6,033 bases of DNA from Fidelibacterota bacterium (GTDB taxonomy: Bacteria > Fidelibacterota > Marinisomatia > SCGC-AAA003-L08 > D37C17), in assembly GCA_012964845.1 (NCBI GenBank), contig DTTG01000219.1, forward strand, positions 14,763 through 20,795, written 5' to 3'. Each line of letters opens with the position of its first letter. Position 1 is the stretch's first letter. This document shows positions 1 to 6,033 of the stretch, in pieces. Position numbers and translations under genes: made by a program. The notes under the pieces were generated by a model, which saw nothing but the letters and a program-made list of their open reading frames with translations, made no database searches and had not been told where the DNA came from.

Positions 1-591
1 CGATCTTCCAGAACTTTTCAATTTGGTGTATTTCCACGAACAAATATTCCAGTAAGATTTAATAATTTCAAGGAGTATAATGGATTAATTGATAAATATT
101 TAGAAACAAATACCATAACAAAACCTCGCCAAATATGGTGGAAAATCAGACCTCATATTGATTTTGGAACTATAGAATTCAGGATATGTGATGCACAGCG
201 TTCGCTTAGAAATATAGAGATGTTATCAGCATTAGCTCAAGCATTAGTTTATCAAGCAGTTGAGGATTATAATTCTAATACACTTTTAGAATCATTTAAT
301 ATGGAATATCTTTATGATGGTCTTTGGAAAGCATCTCGATTCCCTATGGAGGCAAACATAATTGATCCAGTGACTTATGAAGTCTGTACAATAAAGGGGC
401 AAATAGAACAAATGATGGAGTACACTAATGATTCCTTAAATTTCTTTAATAACTCTCACATAGTAAAATCTGTGAATCATATTTGTGAAAATGGCACTGA
501 AGGAGATGATCAGATGGAGGTCTATAACAATTCTGGATTTGATGGATTAAAAAGTTATTTAATGGATAATATAGAATTTCAACTTAATTAA
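1..591 (+). CDS. GCS2-family carboxylate-amine ligase (glutamate-cysteine ligase type, YbdK-like), 5'-truncated by the window edge
   Basis: The frame is open from base 1 to the TAA at 589-591, giving 196 residues. The ATG at 220 is internal, because strongly family-like sequence lies upstream of it. Fragment residues 46-64 (WWKIRPHIDFGTIEFRICD) match the family core 'WWDIRP-x-FGT-x-E-x-R-x-D'. Residues 10-17 fit the upstream 'PR-x-G-x-P' segment, WKASRFPMEA (109-118) fits the conserved W-x-A-x-R-x-G stretch, and NGTEGDDQ (164-171) with the following V-Y resembles the C-terminal 'NG-x-x-A-x-x-Q' motif. Family members are about 370 residues, so roughly the N-terminal half, including much of the ATP and metal site, lies outside the window. 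The family joins a carboxylate, usually glutamate, to an amine using ATP. Many members have only weak or unproven gamma-glutamylcysteine ligase activity, so the substrate here is open. The next gene starts 16 bases downstream, suggesting co-transcription. Family assignment is good; exact function is unknown. Confidence 0.85.
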   Translation, partial: RSSRTFQFGVFPRTNIPVRFNNFKEYNGLIDKYLETNTITKPRQIWWKIRPHIDFGTIEFRICDAQRSLRNIEMLSALAQALVYQAVEDYNSNTLLESFNMEYLYDGLWKASRFPMEANIIDPVTYEVCTIKGQIEQMMEYTNDSLNFFNNSHIVKSVNHICENGTEGDDQMEVYNNSGFDGLKSYLMDNIEFQLN

Positions 592-592
592 T

Positions 593-597
593 AGGAG
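593..597 (+). promoter_or_regulatory. Ribosome binding site AGGAG that decides the start of the GAPDH-like gene
   Basis: AGGAG sits immediately after the stop of the upstream ligase gene. It lies 10 bases before the ATG at 608 but only 3 bases before an out-of-frame ATG at 601. Normal Shine-Dalgarno spacing therefore favours 608, which also opens the long conserved frame. Confidence 0.7.
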
Positions 598-607
598 TAA
601 ATGTCAA

Positions 608-1675
608 ATGTCAAGAAAAGTAGTTCATGTCGTTGGAACTGGCACAATAGGAGAGCCATTAATTGGTCTTTTATGTGATTTTAAAGAAGACCTCGGAATT
701 GATGAGGTAAGTTTTCACAAAAACACACCTCTAACTACAGATAGGTCAAAGGTGAAGAGCCTTATGAGTAGAGGAGCCAGGCTGACTACTCATGAAGAAA
801 AGTTTGATGGATTTAATGCAATTGGATTAAAACCAGAATTTCAGACAGAAGAAGCCATCGATAGAGCATCAGTAGTAATTGATTGTACTCCTAAAGGTTT
901 TGGCCATGCAAATAAAAAGCGTTATTATGAGAAATACCTGGACAATACTGAAGGATTTGTTGCACAGGGTAGTGAATTTGAATTTGGGAAAATGTATGCT
1001 CGCAAAATTAATGATTCTGCATTAGTTCATGGTGAAGATAAATTCATCCAGGTTGTATCTTGCAATACACATAATCTTTCTACAATTGTAAATAATTTAG
1101 CACTGATTGATGGTGAAGATAATCTGATTGAAGGGCGGTTTAATTTGATCCGAAGATCAAATGACGTAAGTCAATCTACTAACTTTGTTCCGTCTCCACA
1201 AGTGGGTAAGCATCAGGATAATGAATTTGGGACTCACCACGCCAGGGACGCTGCTTTACTTTTCAAAACATTGAATTTAGACCTCAATTTATTTTCATCT
1301 GCGATGATTGTAAATTCTCAGTACATGCACATTCTACATTTTCATTTAAAGGTGAAAAAACCAACAAATATTCAAAAAATTATTGCCAGGTTTGATGCCA
1401 ATGACCTTATTGCAACCACTGATAAAGTAAACGCAAATGAGGTGTTTAGTTTTGGTCGGGACCATGGGCATTTTGGGAGAATATTAAATCAAACAGTTGT
1501 TTCAATTCCCTCATTAAATGTCCGCAATGAAACAGAGATAACGGGTTTTTGTTTTACTCCTCAAGATGGTAATTCACTGCTGAGTTCAATTGCCATTACA
1601 GAATGGTTTTTGTATCCTCACTCTTATGAAAGCAAAATTCAATGCTTAGCACCATTCTTTTTTGATGAGGTTTAA
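608..1675 (+). CDS. Type II (archaeal-type) glyceraldehyde-3-phosphate dehydrogenase-like protein (gap-like)
   Basis: This 355-residue protein resembles the type II GAPDH family over its whole length; archaeal members are about 335-345 residues. The N-terminal Rossmann motif is VGTGTIG (9-15). DCTPKGFGHANKKRYYEKY (92-110) corresponds to the family's 'D-x-x-P-x-G-x-G-x-x-N-x-x-x-Y' segment. The catalytic-cysteine motif is VVSCNTHNL (149-157), with C152 the likely nucleophile. RR at 182-183 fits the conserved phosphate-binding arginines. THHARD (209-214) aligns with archaeal 'SHHGPD', whose histidine is catalytic. FSFGRDHG (280-287) aligns with 'I-x-Y-x-RDLG'. Family members oxidise glyceraldehyde 3-phosphate to 1,3-bisphosphoglycerate with NAD(P), in the cytoplasm. 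Catalytic Cys and His are kept, but neighbours differ (NTTGL becomes NTHNL, HHGPD becomes HHARD), so the substrate may differ. It is unrelated in motifs to the usual bacterial type I GAPDH. It lies between a GCS2 ligase and tilS, in the same orientation. Family call is firm, reaction uncertain. Confidence 0.8.
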   Translation: MSRKVVHVVGTGTIGEPLIGLLCDFKEDLGIDEVSFHKNTPLTTDRSKVKSLMSRGARLTTHEEKFDGFNAIGLKPEFQTEEAIDRASVVIDCTPKGFGHANKKRYYEKYLDNTEGFVAQGSEFEFGKMYARKINDSALVHGEDKFIQVVSCNTHNLSTIVNNLALIDGEDNLIEGRFNLIRRSNDVSQSTNFVPSPQVGKHQDNEFGTHHARDAALLFKTLNLDLNLFSSAMIVNSQYMHILHFHLKVKKPTNIQKIIARFDANDLIATTDKVNANEVFSFGRDHGHFGRILNQTVVSIPSLNVRNETEITGFCFTPQDGNSLLSSIAITEWFLYPHSYESKIQCLAPFFFDEV

Positions 1676-1708
1676 AGGAAAGCTAATAACAAATATTATT
1701 CACTATTA
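1676..1708 (+). other. 33-base intergenic gap before tilS, with no properly spaced ribosome binding site
   Basis: This is the longest gap between genes in the window. It begins with AGGAA (1676-1680), but that lies 28 bases from the tilS ATG, too far for a normal Shine-Dalgarno contact. The rest is AT-rich and unstructured apart from a trivial 4-bp AT hairpin. The tilS frame is open back to the TAA at 1673, but no ATG, GTG or TTG codon occurs in it before 1709. I see no terminator and no confident promoter. Confidence 0.5.
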
Positions 1709-3061
1709 ATGGTCCAATTATTAGAAAATAAACTGTCTGATTATTGTAAGGAACTTGATATTCCATTACAAGAGTTATCAATATTACATTCCTTTTCAGG
1801 AGGAATTGATAGTACCGTTTTAGCTTCTCTTTTAATAGAATTAAAGGAAAAATATGGCTTCAAATTATCCCTAATGCATTTTAATCATAATGCTGATTTA
1901 AATGCCAAAATAAGAGAAAAATTCTGTAACTCATTTTCAATTAAAAATAAAGTTGATTATTACAATAAAGATTTATTTATTAATCATAGTGAAAATTTTG
2001 AATCATCTTCGAGGAAAAAAAGATATTCTGAATTAAATGCCATTACAGCTAAAATCAATAGCCATATAATTTGTACGGCTCACCATCTGGATGATCAAAT
2101 TGAGACATTATTTATGAAAATGCTGGATAATTCAGATTGGATATCTAAAATAGGGATTCGTGAAAAATTAGATAAAATAAGACGGCCATTATTGTCTGTG
2201 CGAAAAGATGAGATAAGACAAATTGCAAGTGAGAGAAATCTTTCATGGGTTGAAGACCCTTCAAATAATGATTTATCTTTTCGAAGAAATAATGTGAGGA
2301 AATCTTTTTTACCAGATGCAATCAAGGCAAATCCTAAATTGGAAAGCACACTCTTAAATGAATCTCATGCTAGCCAAGTAAAAATGAATTCCTATATCTC
2401 TGAATTTAATAATAATAAATTCAACATAAAATATTCTAAACAGTTCATTTCAGTTAATTTAGAAAAAATAAAATATTTTGAAATTGAAAAGCTGAAAATA
2501 TTTATCTATTGGTTCTCATCTAACTATTTACAAATTGACATCCCGGAAAAATCACGGAATTATTGGATAGAATTCAGTAAATATTTACAAAATTCTAAAA
2601 CTGGATCAATTTACAATCTTGGACCCCTAACCTGTATTTTAAATAGGGAAGAAATACTTTTTATTTCAGATTATTTACAATTATTAGAAGAACCAATAAA
2701 GACAGAACTAACACCCAATAAAAAATGGTTTAACACACTATTTACGATAAAAAATTGCAATAGTCCTGTTTTTTCTAAAGATAGAAATGAATTTTCCTTC
2801 ACAGAAAACGTTTTAAAGGACGGCTTGTATTTAAGACGATGGAGAAAGGGCGACAAGATTCTAACTTCCACATCCGCACAACATATATTATTAAGTAATT
2901 TATTTATAAATAATAAAATATCAAAATTAGGTAAATTAATTCAGCCTGTTGTCGTTGATAAAATGGACAATATAGTATGGGTTCCCGGTTTGGCTCATGC
3001 TAAATTACCTGGAGATTTTACCTGTAATCATAGAAAGGTTGTAAAATGGATACCAGCATAA
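1709..3061 (+). CDS. tilS: tRNA(Ile)-lysidine synthetase TilS
   Basis: TilS uses ATP and lysine to convert C34 of the CAU-anticodon tRNA(Ile) to lysidine, so that it reads AUA as isoleucine and not AUG as methionine. The 450 residues are in the usual range for long-form TilS. The N-terminal N-type ATP pyrophosphatase domain shows the P-loop SGGIDS (30-35), HFNHN (57-61), SSSRKKRYSEL (99-109), TAHHLDDQIET (123-133), RRPLL (158-162) and WVEDPSNNDLSFRRNNVR (180-197), all in family order. The C-terminal domain is recognisable as LRRWRKGDKI (375-384) and PVVVDKMDNIVWVPGLAH (413-430). Two segments are unusual: the common 'LLRGSG' after the HHLDDQ motif reads MLDNSDWISK, and the lysine-rich 'KKL' expected in the C-terminal domain reads HILLSN. 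Start at 1709 is the only ATG, GTG or TTG in frame upstream of the P-loop's beta strand, although its ribosome binding site is weak. The 3' end overlaps hpt by 16 bases. Confidence 0.95.
   Translation: MVQLLENKLSDYCKELDIPLQELSILHSFSGGIDSTVLASLLIELKEKYGFKLSLMHFNHNADLNAKIREKFCNSFSIKNKVDYYNKDLFINHSENFESSSRKKRYSELNAITAKINSHIICTAHHLDDQIETLFMKMLDNSDWISKIGIREKLDKIRRPLLSVRKDEIRQIASERNLSWVEDPSNNDLSFRRNNVRKSFLPDAIKANPKLESTLLNESHASQVKMNSYISEFNNNKFNIKYSKQFISVNLEKIKYFEIEKLKIFIYWFSSNYLQIDIPEKSRNYWIEFSKYLQNSKTGSIYNLGPLTCILNREEILFISDYLQLLEEPIKTELTPNKKWFNTLFTIKNCNSPVFSKDRNEFSFTENVLKDGLYLRRWRKGDKILTSTSAQHILLSNLFINNKISKLGKLIQPVVVDKMDNIVWVPGLAHAKLPGDFTCNHRKVVKWIPA
3033..3038 (+). promoter_or_regulatory. Ribosome binding site of hpt, inside the end of tilS
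   Basis: GAAAGG lies 7 bases before the ATG at 3046 and within the last tilS codons. It supports the overlapping start and suggests translational coupling between tilS and hpt. Confidence 0.6.
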
Positions 3062-3615
3062 TAATACCCGAAGGGTTTCCATATGCTGGAAATAATTTGG
3101 AAGAAATTATCTCACCTGATTCAGTTCAACAAAGAGTTGGTGAAATTGGTAGGGAAATATCTGGAATGTATCAAGGGAAAGTGCCTATTATTATAGGAGT
3201 ACTAAACGGTGCTTTTCTATTTATGGCTGATTTAGTAAGACATCTTGACATCCAATTTGAAGTAGATTTTATAAAAATTGACTCATACGGAGATGGCACA
3301 AAAAGCTCGGGTACAGTTCGACTTTTAAAAGATATTAGTGCAGATATCACCGACAGGGATGTTATTGTTGTGGAAGATATTGTAGATACTGGATTATCGT
3401 TAAAATTTTTGAAACATCGAATGGAAGAAGCATCTCCCAAATCCTTACGATTTGCGACATTTTTATATAAACCGGATGTTGCTTCAACGGAATTGGAAAT
3501 TGATTGGACAGGATTCAGTATAGAAGATCGATTTGTCGTTGGATATGGTTTAGATCTAAAACAAATATATCGAGGATTGCCAGGAATTTATGCAGTAAAT
3601 GAGGAAGGTAAATAA
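3046..3615 (+). CDS. hpt: Hypoxanthine/guanine phosphoribosyltransferase
   Basis: This cytoplasmic purine-salvage enzyme transfers phosphoribose from PRPP to hypoxanthine or guanine, giving IMP or GMP. The 189 residues compare with about 175-185 in typical bacterial enzymes; the family fold begins near residue 21 (IISPDSVQQRV), leaving a short N-terminal extension. The PRPP-binding motif is VIVVEDIVDTGLSL (106-119) with acidic pair E110-D111 and likely catalytic base D114. The pyrophosphate loop is VLNGAFLFMADLVR (52-65). The flexible active-site loop is SYGDGTKSSG (80-89). The purine-binding lysine is probably K142 in FLYKPD, and the base is closed by DRFVVGYGLD (161-170). The ATG at 3046 has a good ribosome binding site and lies 16 bases inside tilS. 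Codons 5 to 7 are three consecutive AUA. ftsH follows after 3 bases. In Bacillus subtilis, TilS and HprT have been reported to act together on ftsH expression, which makes this gene order suggestive. It could be called hprT; specificity between hypoxanthine and guanine cannot be read here. Confidence 0.95.
   Translation: MDTSIIIPEGFPYAGNNLEEIISPDSVQQRVGEIGREISGMYQGKVPIIIGVLNGAFLFMADLVRHLDIQFEVDFIKIDSYGDGTKSSGTVRLLKDISADITDRDVIVVEDIVDTGLSLKFLKHRMEEASPKSLRFATFLYKPDVASTELEIDWTGFSIEDRFVVGYGLDLKQIYRGLPGIYAVNEEGK
3602..3608 (+). promoter_or_regulatory. Ribosome binding site of ftsH, supporting a GTG start
   Basis: AGGAAGG within the last codons of hpt lies 10 bases before the GTG at 3619. This spacing supports GTG as the true start. 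The next in-frame ATG encodes a residue inside the first membrane helix and would remove most of it. Confidence 0.65.
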
Positions 3616-3618
3616 AAA

Positions 3619-5619
3619 GTGAAAAAAAATAAGAAAAACAAAAAAGGGAAAAATAGTCCTCAAAATATTTGGAAAACGCTTGGGGGTAATTTATTAATTT
3701 GGGTATTAATAATTATTATGGCTGTTACTGCATTGCAATTTTTCTCTACAGACTTTAAACCGCAAACAATTGATTATACCCAATTCCAGGATTATATTGA
3801 TCAAGATATGGTTGAATCTGGACGAATAATCGGCAGAACATTTAAAGGAACATTTAAAGAGCCGATAACAATCGAAACAGGTAATATTAATAAACCAAAA
3901 CAAGTGAGTACTTTTACTACAGTTCTCCCTGAAGTTACTCTTGAGATGACAGAAATATGGAATAAAAAGGGAATAAATTATAGGTTTGAAGAACAGACTC
4001 TGGGTTTGTTTGATTATATTATTCAATTTTCACCCTGGTTATTGATAATATTCTTTTGGTTTTTCCTCATGAGAAAAATGCAGGGTGGTGGGGGACAGAA
4101 TGGAATATTTAATTTTGCTAAAAGTAAAGCCAAAATAATTTCTCCAGATAAACCCAAAACTTCCTTTAATGAAGTAGCAGGCTGTGATGAAGCCAAAGTT
4201 GAGCTGCAGGAAATTGTGGAATTTTTAAAACACCCGGGGAAATATAAGAAGTTAGGAGCAAAAATCCCTAAGGGTGCATTGTTGTTAGGTCCTCCCGGAA
4301 CGGGAAAGACCCTTCTTGCCAAAGCGGTTTCCGGGGAAGCAAACGTACCATTTTTTTCTATCAGTGGTGCCGAATTTGTGGAAATGTTTGTTGGAGTTGG
4401 AGCTTCCAGGGTAAGAGATCTGTTTGATCAAGCAAAACGTAATGCCCCCAGTATTATATTCATTGATGAAATTGACGCTGTAGGAAGGCATCGAGGTGCC
4501 GGTTTAGGTGGAGGACATGACGAAAGAGAGCAGACACTCAATCAAATATTAGTTGAGATGGATGGATTCGACACTGATGATAGCGTTATTCTTCTGGCTG
4601 CCACAAATAGACCAGATGTTTTGGATAAAGCATTGCTTCGTCCTGGAAGATTTGACAGGCAAATTGTTGTGGATGTCCCTGGCGTTGATGGAAGGGAGGC
4701 CATTCTTAAAATCCACTCAAAAAATATCCCCATGGATAAAACAGTTGATTTAAAGGTATTAGCAAGGGGTACACCTGGTCTTGTAGGTGCAGATTTGGAA
4801 AACCTGCTTAATGAGGCTGCTTTATTAGCTGCTCGAAAAAATAAGAAAAAAGTCTTTATGAGTGATATTGAAGATGCTAAAGACAAAGTAATGATGGGGG
4901 TTGAAAGAAAGAGTATGATCCTTACTCCTAAAGAAAAGAAAGTCACTGCCTATCATGAAGCCGGACATGCTCTAGTTGCCTATTATACTGAAGGAGCAGA
5001 TCCTGTACATAAAATTTCAATAATTCCTAGAGGAATGGCTCTTGGTATTACAGCTCAAATTCCAGAAGAGGAAAAACACAATTACCAAAAAAATTATTTA
5101 TTAGGACGATTGGATATTTTAATGGGAGGTAGATGTGCAGAAAAAATAATATTTAATGATACATCTACTGGAGCCGGAAATGATATCGCCACAGCAACTG
5201 ATATAAGTCGTAAAATGGTTTGTGAATGGGGGATGAGTGACAGAATTGGCCCATTAACATTTGGTAAAAAATCTGAAGAAATATTTTTAGGAAGAGAAAT
5301 ATCACATTCAAGAGATTACAGTGATGAAATTTCTCAAATAATAGATGAAGAAATATCTTTATTTGTAAAAAAGGCTGAGGATAATGCTGAAAATTTAATA
5401 AAAACAAATTTAGATGATTTAAAAAGTATTGCCAACGCATTACTTGAATATGAGTCCATTAGTGGTGATGAAATGAAACAGGTTATTAATGGCGAACCTA
5501 TAGTTAGAATAGAGCCTAAAGAACAAAAGAAAAGGGTTCGTCGGCGAAAAAAAACTACAGAAAATGTAACTGAAAACAGTGATAGTGCTCAACCAATTAT
5601 AACCAAGCCAGCTACATAG
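3619..5619 (+). CDS. ftsH: ATP-dependent zinc metalloprotease FtsH
   Basis: FtsH is a hexameric inner-membrane AAA+ protease that extracts and degrades misfolded membrane proteins and selected soluble regulators. The 666 residues match the family (E. coli about 645). A lysine- and asparagine-rich cytoplasmic start (2-12) precedes a first membrane helix (about 24-43), an extracytoplasmic domain (about 44-131) and a second helix (about 132-151), followed by a glycine-rich linker. The AAA+ module has Walker A GPPGTGKT (224-231), pore loop FVG (257-259), Walker B IIFIDEID (279-286), and the second region of homology with arginine fingers R341 and R344 in LRPGRFDR. The protease domain has the zinc site HEAGH (446-450), and D522 in TSTGAGNDI is the likely third zinc ligand. 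The tail is basic (RVRRRKK, 639-645) then low in complexity and probably disordered. All catalytic residues are present, so it should be active. It starts with GTG, 3 bases after hpt, and folP starts 2 bases after its stop. Confidence 0.98.
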   Translation: MKKNKKNKKGKNSPQNIWKTLGGNLLIWVLIIIMAVTALQFFSTDFKPQTIDYTQFQDYIDQDMVESGRIIGRTFKGTFKEPITIETGNINKPKQVSTFTTVLPEVTLEMTEIWNKKGINYRFEEQTLGLFDYIIQFSPWLLIIFFWFFLMRKMQGGGGQNGIFNFAKSKAKIISPDKPKTSFNEVAGCDEAKVELQEIVEFLKHPGKYKKLGAKIPKGALLLGPPGTGKTLLAKAVSGEANVPFFSISGAEFVEMFVGVGASRVRDLFDQAKRNAPSIIFIDEIDAVGRHRGAGLGGGHDEREQTLNQILVEMDGFDTDDSVILLAATNRPDVLDKALLRPGRFDRQIVVDVPGVDGREAILKIHSKNIPMDKTVDLKVLARGTPGLVGADLENLLNEAALLAARKNKKKVFMSDIEDAKDKVMMGVERKSMILTPKEKKVTAYHEAGHALVAYYTEGADPVHKISIIPRGMALGITAQIPEEEKHNYQKNYLLGRLDILMGGRCAEKIIFNDTSTGAGNDIATATDISRKMVCEWGMSDRIGPLTFGKKSEEIFLGREISHSRDYSDEISQIIDEEISLFVKKAEDNAENLIKTNLDDLKSIANALLEYESISGDEMKQVINGEPIVRIEPKEQKKRVRRRKKTTENVTENSDSAQPIITKPAT

Positions 5620-5621
5620 AT

Positions 5622-6033
5622 ATGTCTGAGTCTCTCCAAAATCCCACTAAAATCATGGGTATTCTGAATGCCACGCCGGATTCATTCTTTGCTGAAAGCC
5701 GATTGGTTGATAATAGTACAATTGATTTTCAAAAATACAAACATGCTGATATTGTTGATGTAGGCTTTGAATCTTCAAGACCAGGGGCAAATCCCATTTC
5801 TGAAATTGATGAACTCAATAGATTAAATTATTTTCTCAAACATGTATCTAATTTCAAGCAAACACTTTCCATAGATACCTATAAACCTCAAGTTGGCAAA
5901 TTTGCTCTGGAAAATGGTTTTAATATGATTAATGATATTTCGGGAGGTGGAAAAAGTGGGGAAATGCTTGGAATCGCGGCATTATTTAATTGTCCTATCG
6001 TTCTTATGCATATGCAGGGAAACCCTCTAACAA
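5622..6033 (+). CDS. folP: Dihydropteroate synthase FolP, 3'-truncated by the window edge
   Basis: FolP condenses p-aminobenzoate with dihydropterin pyrophosphate to give dihydropteroate in folate synthesis, and is the target of sulfonamides. The 137 complete codons in the window are about half of a normal enzyme of about 270-280 residues. Visible motifs in order are IMGILNATPDSFF (11-23, first conserved loop), VDVGFESSRPGA (45-56, the family's 'D-x-G-x-ESTRPGA'), LSIDTYKPQV (82-91, third strand), NMINDISGG (101-109) and PIVLMHMQGNP (125-135). The usual 'SDGG' after DSF reads FAESR, and the stretch to the next motif is short; similar loops occur in Bacteroidota-type FolP. The canonical Thr of STRPGA is Ser (S52), a mild change. 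The ATG at 5622 is 2 bases after the ftsH stop with no clear ribosome binding site, suggesting translational coupling. The next in-frame ATG (5655) falls inside the first motif, so it is not the start. The pABA-side loops that would tell FolP from Sul-type enzymes are mostly beyond the edge. Confidence 0.95.
   Translation, partial: MSESLQNPTKIMGILNATPDSFFAESRLVDNSTIDFQKYKHADIVDVGFESSRPGANPISEIDELNRLNYFLKHVSNFKQTLSIDTYKPQVGKFALENGFNMINDISGGGKSGEMLGIAALFNCPIVLMHMQGNPLT

Noticed and set aside
220..591. Separate small 123-residue gene starting at ATG 220
   Set aside because: The same frame is open to base 1 and encodes conserved GCS2-family motifs upstream of this ATG, so it is an internal methionine of a truncated gene.
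601..610. ATG at 601 as the start of the GAPDH-like gene
   Set aside because: It is in a different frame from the long conserved protein and only 3 bases after AGGAG; ATG 608 has proper spacing and the correct frame.
1676..1680. AGGAA as the tilS ribosome binding site
   Set aside because: It lies 28 bases before the ATG, and no ATG, GTG or TTG codon in frame lies closer to it.
1684..1700. Possible hairpin or terminator between the GAPDH-like gene and tilS
   Set aside because: Only a 4-bp A/T stem can be drawn and no T-run follows, so it is not a credible terminator.
2095..5440. Several reverse-strand open frames of 66-134 codons, and a short + strand frame at 4553-4753
   Set aside because: All lie inside tilS, hpt or ftsH, whose protein motifs are continuous, and none shows a recognisable domain or convincing ribosome binding site. 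They are shadows of the real genes.
5622..6033. folP as a mobile sulfonamide-resistance (sul) gene
   Set aside because: It keeps the SRPGA motif, sits in the common ftsH-folP chromosomal order, has the same base composition as its neighbours, and no mobile-element sequence is visible.

Overview
The window is a densely packed, AT-rich stretch of a bacterial chromosome. It holds six consecutive genes, all on the + strand, with gaps of 33 bases or less and one overlap. The first gene (GCS2-family ligase) is cut by the left edge and the last (folP) by the right edge. No RNA gene, mobile element, CRISPR array, long repeat or convincing terminator is visible, and no gene-free stretch exceeds 33 bases.

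Layout: (1) 1-591, C-terminal part of a glutamate-cysteine-ligase-type (GCS2/YbdK-like) carboxylate-amine ligase. (2) 608-1675, a divergent dehydrogenase of the type II (archaeal-type) glyceraldehyde-3-phosphate dehydrogenase family. (3) 1709-3061, tilS, tRNA(Ile)-lysidine synthetase. (4) 3046-3615, hpt, hypoxanthine/guanine phosphoribosyltransferase, overlapping tilS by 16 bases. (5) 3619-5619, ftsH, membrane-bound AAA+ zinc protease with a GTG start. (6) 5622 to the edge, folP, dihydropteroate synthase.

The tilS-hpt-ftsH-folP order is a housekeeping arrangement seen, in whole or in part, across many bacterial phyla. It joins tRNA maturation, purine salvage, membrane protein quality control and folate synthesis in one probable transcript. 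The two upstream genes are less standard neighbours and give the locus its lineage flavour. Low GC, many AUA codons, a FolP first loop of the 'DSFFAESR' style and a bacterial type II GAPDH-like protein would fit an uncultured marine bacterium of the FCB group (Bacteroidota or Marinimicrobia-like). That placement is inference and is weakly supported.

I see no clear evidence of an undescribed defence, mobile or regulatory system. The points most worth a second look are the bacterial type II GAPDH-like enzyme with altered active-site neighbours, its pairing with a GCS2 ligase, three tandem AUA codons at the very start of hpt where tilS ends (TilS makes the tRNA that reads AUA), and a TilS that departs from the family in two normally conserved segments.
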